Positions 1 to 13,391 are shown, counted from the stretch's first letter. The stretch is 64,000 nt of DNA from Lunularia cruciata (GCA_948567375.1 OX419762.1:8004001-8068000); one strand, 5' to 3'. The notes: generated by a model from the letters alone, not told the origin. Made by a program: numbers and translations.

Positions 1-3000
1 TCTCGCATAAATCCCAACCTTCGTCTCCTACGCAGGACTTTGACAATCTCACGGTGTTGAGGCACGAGAGATGTTTAACTCTTCCGTAATCTCTTGTTGA
101 GTTACCGAAGGTGTATACTCTCTTAGCGAGCAAAGCTCTACTGACTGTACAGCCAAACCTCATCCGACTTTAAAAAATTGCAAAATCCCACATATAATAT
201 CTGTAAGAGAGCCAAAAGCCGGATCTTTCAAAGGCTCTATGACTAAATTTTAGCTCACAATAAGTTGTCTCTCGCTTTCAGTTAGGCTTTCCAGGCTAGG
301 CCACCAAGTATAGATAGTCTCAGCTTCTTATGTTGTTCCCAGAGCACACCAAGAGTCATTTAACCCATGAGCAATAGTTCCTCGGTTTTATCAGTACGAG
401 CAGCCACCACTTCTCGATCTCCCAAGGATGTCCCGAACACAGGTTACGGTAATATCTGGAGTTGTATCATGTGCAGGTTGTACTTTATGCTACCTAGAGT
501 ACATAATAGTACATTTACTGAAAGTGTGACTTGGTGTTACGTGTTGAGCTTTCTATGGATCTGTTTCTCGATTTCATCTTCAGATGTTTGGGGGCTCATG
601 ATTCTGTCTGACCTTCAAACTTTCACACCTCGAACTGTAAGTTGGAGTCCTGTCATTTCAAGTACATTAGTTTGGAGTCGGGTGTGTAGTCTGCAGTTTG
701 ACCTTAATTCCGCACTTGGAGTTTAGCATAGCAATTACTTTAACCTGTGTTAACAGAAGTTTGGTGGATCTACCTAGCTCCGGTAACATGTCCACGAAAT
801 CGACAGAGAAATATGCATACACAGCAAACGGTTCAAATTCACATCGGTTGCGTATTCATTCTCCACAAATCCTGCCACATCTAAGAATCCAGTGACTTCT
901 TACCAATTGGGCCATTGAGAGATCAACACCTAAAACAGTAGATATTGCTTAAGACAAGAACTGCACGTACGTGGTAGTAGGTAGTCGACAATCGATCGAA
1001 GTGCATAAAAAGCTTGAAGGGCTGCTAGTCAGAGGCAGATGTTCACATCCATCAATGATGATCTTTCAGTCTGTAAAACATTAAGGAGAATTCACGCAGC
1101 CCAACACATGGTCCACTATGTCACCGTAGGACCCACAGAAGGGATAGCTGTGGGAAACGTTTATCAGAACGATAAGTTCTTCGCAGGACAATGGCTGGAG
1201 AGGTTATCCGAAGCTCCAAATTAACCAAAACAGGTGAGCACACACAGAGCAAACAAGATTTCACTGAGAGACGGCGGGTGGAAGTGTCTATAGAGCTTCG
1301 GACGTCGTCTTGCGTATATAGAGTAAACGTCTGAAAAGGTATATGACAAGCATAGTGCCCAGATTAGTCGAAAACGATCGTCTAAGTGATGACTATTGGA
1401 ATCGACAGTCCCTTATATGCAAAGCCAGGATATATATACCAACCGCGGATTCATGAAGAGAAGATGGCTGAAGTGATCGGCAATGCTCCAATGACGCAAC
1501 AAGAACAGGTCAGATGGACGTCCCAAACGAGAGAGTTTCTAGCTTACAGCGGTTTAAACGACATTCAAGGAACTAACATGAGAACTACGAACACGTAAGT
1601 TAATTATGACAGTAACAACCGTTAAACCAAGGATCCGTGAGCATTGTGGCTTACCAAGTCCAACCCGGTATGTAATTCTTAGAGATCGTTCCACTATTTC
1701 TTCATTCGATGAAGAATGTAGGACTGTCGATTCACGGAATGCACACCAGATGGATTTGGCTACGAGTCCCAAGCAGGAGGACATGAACTTCTTGGAAACT
1801 TACAAACTTGTAGCCCATGGGATGGTACTCTGGTGGACATTCGTGCGTTTATGTCGGTTATATGCCATTCATAACTGTTTTCCACATTAAGATGGATGGT
1901 TGTGGGGGAGGAGGTGGTAAAATTCTAGCCTGAGACTCCCAAGTTGACTCTCTCGCTCGGACCAATTTCAGTATTATTAGAGGGAAACTGGAAGTAGCTG
2001 AGATCCAGAGACCCTTGAATTGAAGCGGGTAGCCTTTACCCTTTAGACTAGTCTTCTCATACGCATTATTGATTCAACCGGATGTGTGAAGGAAATTCCA
2101 GACTAAAGATCAGTGGCCAAAGGTTTTCCGTGTTTACAGGCTGGAGTATTGCTGTAGAAGGCCTTGCAATTGCTTCTGAAGCGCCAGTGCATATTCGATT
2201 ACGTCGTTTCCAGTGACCATAATGTATAGAGCACCGCCTTAGGTTTTGTTGATAGTAAACACAAGAACTGTAGTTGGTCGGATGACTGCATACAAGCTAA
2301 AAGTAATTTCTACATCACCTAGAGGTCAACTCAAGTATATAACTATGTCACGATGTAAACAACAATCTATTGCACTCATTGAAGATTACGTTACGTTCCT
2401 TCATAGCAGTAAATCAGCAACTTGCACAAGTTTGTACTGCTCAGACTTCTGTACATGACTCTTTGGTTCTCGCCTATTCTCACCCTGGACTAGATTGACT
2501 TCTATCATATCAAATGAGATCAACACCAACAACCAGCAAACGCTATATTCTATCGGATGAAACAAATAGTATCATGCAATGATTTGAGTCGCATATTCTA
2601 CTGTGAATGTGTAAGATTATTCTCTTCTTTGCTGCGTAGTTGATTGGGATACTTTGTACGGGAAGCTGAGAAGGCATTGTGAAGGACCACTTGCCCATGA
2701 AACTGTTCCTTTCCTCAGACATTTAGAATCTTCTCCAGCTATATCCCCTAATCCAAGTAACTGTGCAAACCTAATACCTGGATTCATCATGGCGCCCTAC
2801 TTGAATCAACATCAGCTTAGTCACTATCGCACTATGAATTCTGTCATGGACAGATAGTCACATCATATTCAACCTTCACCACTAATGTACTGTACGTACA
2901 ACTTCTTTTCTATAATAAGGACGACCGCTACATGCCTTCATCTTATCGTGAGCAGTCTAGTGGTCGTTTCTACTCGCATTCAAGATCTTGTAGTCGGATA

Positions 3001-6000
3001 TTATGGTATGTAAGAATCTCTCTCGATGCGGATTGAACAGTCACAAATCCTCATGAATACAACAGCGTGAACATGGATAGTACAGTCACAAACCCCGGTA
3101 GAGATAAGATCACAATTGTACCCCACTACATCGATGAGAACCATGGACGGTAACTGGTTGTTTGTGTGTGAAATAAGTGTTTCGCTTGAGCTGTGGATAG
3201 TCTAGTTGCTTCCTGGCTAAGTTTTAGTCGTAAGCATGTTCTGGACGGTAGTCTTATAGGAATGAGATTTTCCTCTGCAATAATTCATGGCCTTACACAG
3301 CATGTTAGATAAATGCAGTAACATTCCAGGATAATAAGCAGTTGGAAGGAATCAAGCATTATTGCAAGAAATTGTCAATGCACCTTGATTGAGAAAGACG
3401 TATGAGGTCTTCGATGATGTGCTATTCGTGAATCGGTGTGAATTATTGACCGGGTAATCGGATCACGTTGTAACTGATTTACCTATTTCTCAGTCGACCA
3501 CCAATATGACTTGTTCCACTAAGGCCAGTGTACGTAATAGTAATGCATAAATTTCATGAATGCAATCTAGAATCTTGATTGACCAGGATGTTTGTGTGAT
3601 CAAATGTTTCATCCAAAGATAGGTTGAGGTTATACTCAAAAGTCAAACATCAGAACTAGTTTCCACAAAGAGATGGGCAGAAGTGATGATATAATGATCA
3701 TCGAAATGTACAGAACAAGTCTCACAACAATCCGGGTCAATTCTTCTCGTGATGCATGATCGGACATGTTCGTTAGGGTCTACATATTCCGGATTGGTCA
3801 AATTCAACCATCTGATCATCGAAACCTTTAAAGCCGGAATTGAAGATATGTATGGAGTGCTTACTTCAGGGAAATTGTGGATTATGTTGCCTGTTTTGCG
3901 AATCAAAAGATGAAGGTCTTATTCAGCTAAGTCAACCCCACCTTCCTCAAGTTGTTCATGCAAAATTCTGCTTCAGATGTCGACATGTAAATTCCGATTC
4001 TACGAGACCTTTCACAGAATGTGGAACAGACATGTCAATGATCTACAGAAGGTTCATGCACAGCCCTTACAGATGAAATGTAAGTCATGTATATACCAAT
4101 ATACACGTGGTTTGGAAACCAATTCGGTTGCGGAGTACAGCATACCAAAATTGGAACTCTCTCACCAGACACTAGCAAGTTGACGAAAGAACCAAAACTC
4201 CATGTAGAGTAGAATCAAAACTACATGTTCAGCACAGTATATTACAGGATGATCCTCCATAGAGGATGATAAAATAAATTCAAGAGTATTGTGTGCCGGC
4301 AGATCGTACAGTATGATCAAGAAATCAGGTGAACGTGATGTAATGCCAAAATTATCATCAAGGACTTACCGGGCAGGAAATCTCCCTCAATCTTTGAATC
4401 TCTGACGTAATCCTCGTTTGAGGAAATTCCAGGGGAAGGGATTGAATCTTTTTGACTGCCAAGAAGGCTAGGAGGAAGAGGAGCTCATGTCGATGGTATG
4501 GTGTGTGATTCATGATATGGTGTCAGAACAAGCCAAAGTATCAGATGCGCTACAGAACAGCTTGATCTACATCAGCAGTTGAGAATCTCTTTGGTCCTCT
4601 ACTGGAGCTGTAAAGGTGAAGTCATGGAGGACGGTCAGGGATTAACTCCGCTTGTCCCTCTAGGAGAGTTCATGAGAAAAGCAAGAGCTTGCAGATGAGA
4701 GTTAAAGATGCGCTGGAAGTATGCACCTGAAAGGAGTTGCAGTAACTGTGTTTCTGTGTGGCCTCCTGTAAAGCGCAACAAGTGCAGCGGATGTTGCAGC
4801 AGCAACGCGCATATTCGAGTGGTCTAACGTCTTATGTGGCAAAAGACGCACAATGTGCTGATCCACGTGTGTAAAAGAGTCTACAACTTGCAACTCCCTT
4901 TGCCACAAAAGACACGCAGTCTTTCACTGTCGTCTCATCCTCCCCCATCTCCCTCCTTTTCTCCCTACCCTGAGGATGAGGGCATGTGATTTCTCAGCGG
5001 GGTAAAATTTGCTGCATAGTGTCGTAGGGTTTCATGTGAGTCCTCATGAATCTGGTCGATAAAGTCCTCGCTTACGTTGGGAAAGTTCTTCTCTGCTGAG
5101 GTAACTGTCCAATGTCCGATTATCTAACGGGTAAGGAGTGCCAACGATTCTTATTGGGTTTCAGGTTAACAAGGTCTATTTGATCATTCCACAAGGTCTA
5201 CGGAGGATCTGATTTGAGGAGTCAATCTTCTTTTCTTAGACTAAATCCCGATTGCCACGGAACAGCTTTTCATGAACCATTCAATGCACTGCTGCTGATA
5301 TTTTAAATTTTCGAACGAACAAGGCGGTGATCAGCGTAACCAAAGTTGCACGAAGTTGTAGTGTAGTCCCACCCTCTTGTCCTCAACATACAGTCCGTTC
5401 CGAAGCTTCTTTTGGACAAAAAACGACAAAATCTACCAGAGGGAGCAAATCCAGTGACAATTTCCGGCCCCGGGGCTCACGAATACAACGTCCTCATAAA
5501 TGGCTCCAGAAAATCACATTCAGTGGTGTCGGTCGGCGAACTAGCCCAAGTCTGTTATCCTCTGCGTCATGTGTGTCTCTGTGGACCCCTAAAATTTCCG
5601 CGATTCAAAAAAGCCCTCAATAAAGTTTCCTCCTTTTCCTCCTGAGATGCTGCTAAAGGATCCCTTCTTAAACCTGTCACCAACCTAGTACCAGTAAATG
5701 TATAGGTCTACAAAACCCGGGGTAAGATCCACCGGCTGTAGGGAGCTGAGTCCTTCAGCTCAGGACTCTTCCCCGAGGAGAGGCTGCAGATCAACTGCTC
5801 CAATGCCTGCTTCAGTTTGTTGGATCGTTTTCATCTGCAGTCACAAATCACTCACCACAGTTCCATCTTTGGGGTTTTCATCTGCCAGACTCATGGCCAG
5901 GTCGATGCCGATTCGTTACCGGTCTATAACAGCTCGTCCAATCCTCTTGACTCTGTAATCTTTACACCGACTTGTAGCGTCCTTTTGTGCTTTCTGGGTC

Positions 6001-9000
6001 AAGCTTTGACTGACAGTGAGATTGCTAGCTTGTGCATCGAGACAGTCTTTATGAGCATGATGCTAACGCTTCAATCAATTCTCCTCCTATTACTACAAGA
6101 ACAGTACATTGTAATGATCTTCACTGCCGCACGGATCATATCACCAATCTCTATTTACTAAACACACCATTCAAACCACGAATAATTCAGTCTTCTTTTG
6201 CGATTAGGTTGACCAAAATGTATTCGTCCTTTGAGCTTGTCCACAATTCAGTTTCTTTCATCAACTTTACAGCATGGACCATTTCTAATCAACCGCAACA
6301 GAAAGCTCTTTCTTCTACAATTTGTGAAATACGAGAAAGAAGGATGCTGCACCATGAAATCTAAATAAAGAGCTCAATATATCTCATTTCGTGTCTGGCA
6401 TGTGAGCAAGCTAAGAAATGCACTTAAATGCAATATGTTGCTCTGTTGTATGTCATATGGAGTGGCCCAACAGTTTCTATTTCTGAAAAGTGCACTTACT
6501 TGTAAGACAGGCAACATTGAGCAGTCCCTTCCAAGTATATCGGACTTTTATCTTCCACAACACCCATAAAGGTCTAAAATCTGACATGCATTTCTCGCAA
6601 CTTCCATTGACCGAGTAATGTCCAGTTGCCATTCCCACTCCTTCAATGGTCCAACAGAGAGAAGATGCTCTTCAGTTAAAATTAACGTAATTTTATTGAA
6701 ATGATATCTGATCAGGAGAAGGCTAGACTACAACACTACACGACCCTCCTTCGCCCACTCCTGTAAAATCTTAAAACCAGGACTGACCAACTACTCCACG
6801 ATGCCATCCGTCCAGAAACAAAAACCTTGCTCTATATGTTCTTTGCTATGACATCAGAAACGAGGGGAAAAGCTTCACATCTCCATAGGCAGCTTTGTGA
6901 GAACGACTCAATTAGTTGCAAGGCAGTCGATACAATGACATCCATAACCGTACAGTAGAAACACCTGATGCAATAAATTGTGATGACACTTCGCAGACAA
7001 CAAGGTGACGAAAAACTTTGCCGTCTTACGTCCTCCGCTGTAGGGTCCCTCAAAGTTTACAATGCCACAAGAACATCTACGAGATGCACGTTGCATTTGT
7101 CCATTTCAGTACTTTTCTTCATCTTGGGTGATATACTCCGAGAATCCTCAGAGTTCACACCACTGCACTCGTTCAATCAAATAACGTGGGGTTTATGAAG
7201 GGATTGTGATCAAGTGTTCACTTTGCCCTACCTCGAATCTGCTGAAGTTTGGCAGAGAGATGCTGCTTCTTATTTCAGTTGTTGGCTCATTTGACTTCCA
7301 TTACTCTTCGTACGTCGCATTGAGAAGTCTCTTTTCATGTGCAAATGTGTTGTGTTGTGTTGAGTGTTTAGTCATTGTCATTGTCATCGAGTGTATTCAG
7401 TATCTTAATCATTTCTTAATCATTGAGGTATTCCAATTCCCATAGAGAATGAGATCTTGCAATAACTCGTCAGAGAATTTATGGGGGAAGAGTTATACAA
7501 ACTATGCTTTAAGATGTACTTTTTGCTTGGTTATAAACAATCACTTTACCTTCTCAGGATTTAGCGCAAGTTTCAAGTCCACTCCATTTGGGAAAAGATA
7601 GTCCTAATCGCATTACTGATGTCTCTTAGAATGTACGTAATATAATATTTAATTATTAGATGATTATGTAATGATTGTAGAAGACTTAATCAATTACAAA
7701 CAAACGTGAACCGCGAATTAAACAATAATTGTCCATCATTCAATCATGATGAAGATGTTAGAAATTATTAAATTAAATTGTAATAGAATATAAGAAAGGG
7801 GAAAGATCGTCTTTCACCCAACGTTCCGTCCAGACGTAAGGACTTTCCTACCCCACCATTGCCCTGATCGAGGAGACAGTTGATCAGACGAGGACTTTCC
7901 TAACGGATTGTCCTACGAAAGGCTCTGAGTCCTTTGCTGTCGCCGGAGTAGCGACATCCATTGGACGAACAGAACTGACATCGACGACAGATAATAAAAC
8001 AACCTGACTCTCCGGTTTCCGTTCTTGGTCGTTGACGACAAAAGGACCACGTGAAAGTTGCAGATCTGCTATTGTGTTAGAAGAGCCACCAAGTTCTTCT
8101 GGATGTCGTCACTATGCAGTAGGAGCTCAACAATGGCCTCTTGAAGAAACCACGTTCTCCAGCTGCATCTGCAGTTCTCCGTGCACTGAATACCCACAGC
8201 AGTTGGATAAACCATCGATAGAATTGACCATAAAGGCGTACTGAGCAACTTCTATCGCAGAAAGTCTCCAAAATGTTAGAATTAAAACTTCAAGATACTC
8301 AGAAACGAACTGAAACTCTTTGGTCCAATGAAATTGTGGAAAGAAATACTGTCAGTTTGTGAAAGTTGAGTTCAAAGACCTTTGTTTCTTGTACAATTGG
8401 TCCTGCCTTTATACCTTAGTTTCTTTGGTACCTCCTGACACTTAACCCGCTTTATGTGCATGTTCAGCATGAAAGGAAACAAGATGATTCAGTCCTATTG
8501 TCCTTGCAGCTCGCGCCTAAATTAGCTCTGCATGTAACCATCCGAAATAGTTATCGTTGGGGCTAGAGGAAAGATCACAAATTAGGTATGTCAGTATGAC
8601 AAAACTTCTTCAGGATTATCGGCGCATTTCAAGGAGCAATACAAATGTTGTGTTGAGCATATGCGATGGAGATTCTCCTTTGCTGCATGTGGGCCGCACC
8701 ATCGTAGATCCAATATGATTTGTCTGACGGCTATCCAGCAGTTGCCTACAATCTGCTTGTCGTTTCGGACTAATAGTAATGTGGAAGCAGCCAAGAAGTA
8801 TGTTTAATACAGATTTGTTCTAAGCCATATTAGGGGTTCAGAAATAGTTATACGAAGTTTCATCACTTTTCATATTGATACTTACTATGCATTGACTAGA
8901 TGGGTACTGTGTGTGATCGGGAGGTAGAAAAGGTATTGTTTCAAAGATTGTGCCAAGTTCCTTATTATGAGCACACTCAGTTTGAGGTGGTTTGTAGAAA

Positions 9001-9560
9001 ATAAAGGATAAGGAATTTTCCATTATTATTCCGTAGTGCATTGATTGCATATTAAGGTTAATAAAGTTTATCATTTGGGTTAGAGTGGAAGTGTCTGCCA
9101 ACAAAGGGAGCATCCATGATGTTTGAGAACACCCATGGTAATCAAATGACGAGCGGCAATTTTTTACCACCGAGGAAGATTGGAGGGAGCATGAGTGGAA
9201 AGATTTGAGGGCATGCAAAAATTGACCGCCTGATGAAGATTTGAAAGACCCATAGCCAGAGTTGGAAGAGGGAGTGAATTAGTTTGGAGTGGGAAGATTT
9301 GAGTGCGGGCAGTAGGAACGTTAGGAGTGATTTTGTTTGAAGTGTTACTCTCGATTTTACTATTTAAAAATTTTTAATTGATGATCGTTGTCTCTTGGTA
9401 CGAGTATGAAATGTATGCACTTCTTCCCCCTTGAGTGATGAAATGAAATTCATGAACTTGTTTTCTTGTTACGAAATGAAATTGATGAGATTGTTTTTTC
9501 CGTGAGCACAGAGAATAGAGATGCCCCTTTGCTGAAATTTCATCGAGAAGAGAGATGCAC
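1..9560. other. Low-repeat region without recognisable gene
   Basis: No frame in this stretch is longer than about 126 codons, and none of the short frames matches a family I recognise. Codon use looks random, with no run of conserved-looking protein. I saw no LTR ends, no terminal inverted repeats and no tRNA-like cloverleaf. Base composition looks more even (less A+T-rich) than in the retroelement part of the window, and the same texture returns at about 17.6-20.8 kb. It could be intergenic or intronic host DNA, or very old decayed repeats. A small pair of overlapping hairpins lies at 5743-5768. Confidence 0.5.
5743..5768. other. Two mutually exclusive hairpins
   Basis: Three 7-bp blocks can pair in two ways. 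GAGCTGA (5743-5749) pairs with TCAGCTC (5755-5761) around a 5-nt loop. GAGTCCT (5748-5754) pairs with AGGACTC (5762-5768) around a 7-nt loop. The two stems share bases, so only one can form at a time. There is no adjacent recognisable gene, so no role can be assigned, and chance is possible. Confidence 0.45.
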
Positions 9561-9596
9561 TTTCATCAATAAGGAGTTATCTGTGGTGATTAAAAA

Positions 9597-10973
9597 TTGA
9601 GTCAAGTCATGCCAAGAGGGAGCACTCATTTAGAACTAACCAGAAATATTAGAAAATGTATTCAATGGATAATTTGGTTAGATTTGGAGATATCATTACA
9701 AGGATTAGAAGATGAAGACAAAGAATTAGGAGGAGATTTAGATATGCTAGAATGTTTTATTAATGAGTGGAAGTATGCACATACTCATCGATACTTGGAA
9801 CCCCGTGTTACTTACCCTTGTAGTAGAGAGTTTGTGAAGTAGTATTTTAGAAATCTAGATACTAAGGCCTTTCGCTAGCTTACTAGAATGGATGGGTATT
9901 CTTTTTTCAACATTAGTGGATTTGATTAAGACTCACACGATTTTTGAGAAAAGCTACTAAAGAGAGCAAACATCCGTGTGGATCCAAGTTGCCCTAGCCT
10001 TGGATAGATTTGTGCATCACGACAATGGAGCTTGTGTTGCACGGGGTTTAAATATTTGGGGCATTAGTGCTGGTTCAACAATTGCTTTTACTGATAGAGT
10101 TATGATAACCATATTAGATGTGATGAGGAGTCAAGTTCCTTGGCTCAAGCTCAAGGAGAGGAGGAAGATATTCACTATTTTTGCACAGAAAGGTTTTCTT
10201 GGTTGTGTTGGTTTGGTAGATGGAACATTGTTTCCTCTTGCAGCCCAACCAACGGTGGATGGGGAAATATATTTCAGCCGCAAGGGTTCATATTCTATAA
10301 ATGGCCAAGTTATTTGTGATGATAAAAAGAGAATTATACATTTTTTCCAAGGTATGTTTTATGTTGTGTGTTTTTTTGTTAGGTATTTTTGCAATGCATT
10401 GGTGATCCTTTTTGTATAGTATACTAAAAGTATGGCCTGATTTGTTTATTTGCAAGAATGCCAAGGTCATGTCATGACATGACTTGTTTGAAAAAATTGT
10501 CACTATGGAATGATTTGAACCTAAGAGAGAGTTGTCTCACTTTTGAGGCAAAGGAGTTCCTTTAAGGTGATTTGGGTTATGTACCCATGCATCACCTAGT
10601 CCCTGCTTTCAAGCAGGCTCAATCAGAGGACAAGTAGGAGTTTAATAAATATTTAACAAATGCAAGAGTGATAAATGACCATTGTATAAGAGTATTGAAA
10701 GATAGATTGCATTCTCTTTGTGAGCTAAGAGTGCAATTGAAAGACAATAGTAGAAATGCTTATTTGTTAAAGTGGGTATCGGTGTGTACTATTTTACATA
10801 ATTTTTTAATCAATAGGTCTGACCTATGTTCAGAGGACAATGGAAGATTTATAGTGGAAACTCAAATAGATTCAGAAATGTCTTTTCATGGCATACAACT
10901 TGGTAGAGAAGAAAGTAGATCAAGGGTGATGCAAAATTTCCTTGATTATAACAATAATGATATACTCGATTGA
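9597..10973 (+). pseudogene. PIF/Harbinger transposase, decayed
   Basis: DDE transposase remnant of the PIF/Harbinger superfamily, which cuts and pastes its own element in the nucleus. The N-terminal block starts near 9597. The helical block with VALALDRF and an HHDNGA motif is at about 9980-10035, followed by LVDGTLFPLA with the first catalytic Asp at 10219-10221, then a GEIYFSRKGSYSINGQVICD block. SCHDMT with the second Asp lies at 10476-10478. The block around INDHCIRVLKDR follows, with Asp (10677-10679) where the family normally has Glu. A 105-bp non-homologous stretch (GT at 10352, AG at 10455-10456) splits the core and is probably an intron, but joining at those points leaves the frame off by one. 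Other damage: a stop at 9840-9842, a frame change near 9917-9925, a stop just before position 9960, and two more stops at about 10564 and 10636. The C-terminal frame runs to 10973. No terminal inverted repeats or target duplication were found. Family assignment is firm; the element is dead. Confidence 0.85.
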
Positions 10974-11310
10974 CTGAGATTCCATATAATAAATTATATA
11001 TTTTTTAGTTATTCATCACATATCTCATAGTTTGGTAACTTAGACCATGAGTGTTTCTTGATGTAATATTGGGATGAGAATTTGAAGGATGCAAAAAGAA
11101 TTTTATGGAGCTTAATCTAGATAATCTAGCTTAATCCTGAGCTTACACTGCACGGTGTGGTGTTTAGCAAGTTTACACTTCAAAGTCACTTGTCATAAGT
11201 TGTTGGAAAAAAGTGTGCTGATGTTGTAGACACTATAGACACCATGAGATGGTGCTCATACACACTTGTAAACGCTAGGGGCCACTCAAAAACTTAAAAA
11301 AATGCTTGTG

Positions 11311-11346
11311 GCCATTGAGTGGCGCCTGTTGGTGCCACTCAATGGC
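11311..11346. repeat. Strong 36-nt foldback
   Basis: GCCATTGAGTGGC (11311-11323) is followed ten bases later by its exact reverse complement GCCACTCAATGGC (11334-11346). Inside, C25-G32 and C26-G31 also pair (last two digits of positions), with one G-T pair next to them, leaving a TGTT tetraloop. The stem is about 16 bp. A further copy of GCCACTCAA lies at 11281. It could be a terminal or subterminal foldback of a mobile element or an RNA structure; no gene abuts it. Confidence 0.6.
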
Positions 11347-12442
11347 TCTTGTAGATGCTGGTAGATGTTGGCGGATGCTAGGGACCACACTCCAAGATGA
11401 ACAAATAATAAATGCACTCATTGGTGCTAGTAGGCACCGGAGGTAGGAGCTGGTAGGCATTGCTTGAAATATGCAATGCTTGCTTACGCCGGTTGGCGAC
11501 ATGGAGTGCCACATGTTGCCGCTTGGGATTTGAGTTCTTTTGGTTGAAATATGGATTTTTTCTCTGAAAGTGTACATTTTGGATGTTTGGTATTCACCTT
11601 TTTTTCCAGCTGCCTGGGTTATATAAACCTTCTTCTTTTCAATTCATGTCATTCTTGTGGGTGTGTGGGTGTTAGAAAGCCTCATTTCTTGAGTGTGTGG
11701 GGTGTTGGGATGAGAAATGATCATTTTGTGAGTGTGTGTAGGTTTACAAGTTGTTCAAAGGAGAAAGAGTCATTTTGCGAGTAGGGTGTTGGAAGGAAGC
11801 ATACTCCCTCAAAGGAGGCAAACTTGCTGAAGCTGAACTTGAATGAGACCAACTTGAAGGAGACCAACTCAATGTGGGGCCTGAGAGAGTTGGAATTTGT
11901 GGGGCCTGAGAGTTGGAATTTTGAGAGTTTAGTTGAGAGTGCTTTGGAGACTCAAGAGAAATGACAAGAAAACATTTGAGAGATTGAGAAGAGAGATAAG
12001 GAGAGCATTTGAGAGATTAAGAGCAGACTCAATTTGAACCATGGCAAAAATCTGGGGATATGACAAGATAGTTGACAAGCTCGACACAAGAAATACTCAG
12101 GAAGGAGATTGGCTCATAGCATTTCATAACATTCAACACGTAGCAAATTTCATCAAGTGGTGCTGGCTGGACAAACATCAGATTTGAACTGCTGTCTCTG
12201 GAATTCAGAAGATTGATCTAGATGTAATGGGGCTCAAAATTACTCTTGGACTTCACTATCCATGGCCAGAGGTATTCTTCAAACCTTCTTCTTTGTTTGC
12301 TCTTCATTTCTCTCTACTTTCAAACATTCCAGCACCTCAAGATTTTGATTTATGCATGTTAAAGGCTTTTGAATTATCAACACCTCCCAGCCTGTCATGT
12401 AGTGCCTCCCAGCATCCTCCAGCGCCATAATGCGCCATCCCC

Positions 12443-12456
12443 AAACCCTAAACCCT
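12443..12456. promoter_or_regulatory. Telobox (two CCCTAAA-type units)
   Basis: The word AAACCCTAAACCCT is two units of the plant telomere-type repeat. Interstitial teloboxes occur in many plant promoters and are bound by telobox-type Myb proteins. Another short one (CCCTAAACCC) lies at 15471-15480, so the two bracket the family X frames. Function here is only inferred. Confidence 0.35.
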
Positions 12457-12721
12457 TTGCGTGCGAGCACCTTCCAGCAACTCCGTGCAGCACCTAAAAT
12501 TTCCGTGCGTCTGCACGTGGCTCTTGGTGTCTCCTTTCCTGTCCCACAGCGGCATCTACAGGCAGCGTTTGGGCGTGGCGTTGGCTATCCCCCTGGCCCA
12601 ACGGCGGCAACTACCCACGGTACTTATCTATTATCCAAGAGCGTCTTTGAGCGGCTGCAAGCGGCACCCCTGGGCTTGAGTCCTTGGGACAGAATTTTGA
12701 GCTGATTTTTTTTGGTGGGTT

Positions 12722-13391
12722 TTGCATGTCCTTCCATATACAGAGTTTGTGAGTTCATGGGACAAGGTCTCTTGCACACGTTTGGTAAGAGGTAGGCAGT
12801 TTCAATTGACTGCAGATATAGTTAGAGATGCACTTGCCATGCCAAGGAGGAGAACACCAAGATGGAGGACAGTTCTTTACACAATTGTTTCGAACTGGTT
12901 TCCACAAAGGGATAGGGTTGCAAAAAGATATCTTGCAAGGCAATGTGTATATCTTGCATTTTGATCTTTCTTCTAGTTGAATGGGTGCACTTGTTGCACC
13001 CACTATTAGGCCCAAGATTGTACATGGGCATTTGGTACGCAACACCAAGACCAAGTTGAGGAGATTTGGTGTGGAGGATTATGATTGGGGAGAGTTAGCT
13101 TTTAGAGCTATCATTGCAAAGGTGGGAAGTTTTCAAAGCCAATTTAAAAGTCCTAAGGGGCATTGGTTCAGGGTCACCTTCCTTGGACAAATATTCATTC
13201 ATCTCTTTTTGGAGAGAGGTTTCATTCCAGAGGAGGACGTGATGTACTTGAGTGATGGAGAGGATGAGATTATTTACAAGGGAGAGCATGATGATGATCA
13301 TGAGGATGCATATAGCTCAGATGAGGACAAGACTAGTGATGATTGGGAGGATGAGGGAGAGGATGAGGATGGTGAGTGCTTGATTGATTAG
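12722..13391 (+). CDS. Unrecognised protein with acidic tail (family X, first block)
   Basis: Two overlapping frames (12722-12964 and 12981-13391) read like parts of one conserved protein. The first carries CTRLVRGRQFQLTADIV and a WFPQRD stretch. The second begins GALVAPTIRPKIVHG, continues with an aromatic-rich block (GHWFRVTFLGQIFIHLFLERGF), and ends in a strongly acidic Asp/Glu tail with repeated SDGEDE, DDDHEDA and EDEGEDEDGE. The first block faintly resembles the 'putative plant transposon protein' domain often found in plant repeats, but I cannot confirm that. It lies just upstream of the coiled-coil frame at 13842. It looks like part of a degraded repeat-encoded gene rather than a working host gene. 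Start codons are uncertain. Confidence 0.4.

Larger units (their letters stand above)
10974..12721. other. Non-coding, purine-rich and foldback-containing
   Basis: No believable gene. The part at about 11270-11520 is built of short repeated words (GCCACTCAA three times, several GCTGGTAG/GATGCTGG variants) and holds a strong foldback at 11311-11346. The part at about 11780-12040 is rich in GAGA and AACTTG words. A telobox pair lies at 12443-12456. This may be the leader or terminal part of the family X unit that follows. Confidence 0.4.

Noticed and set aside
367-4908. Many short open frames of 60-120 codons in the left region
   Set aside because: Lengths are those expected by chance, frames overlap on both strands, and none shows a conserved-looking motif, signal peptide or plausible exon chain.
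5327-5958. Overlapping plus-strand frames and a minus-strand stretch reading like IGIDLAMSLADENPKDG
   Set aside because: The minus-strand stretch looks briefly protein-like but has no supporting exon structure or family match, and the overlapping frames exclude each other.
8838-9400. Candidate terminal inverted repeat of the Harbinger element (TTTTGTTTGAAGTG near 9335)
   Set aside because: No matching inverted copy or three-base duplication was found to the right of 10973.
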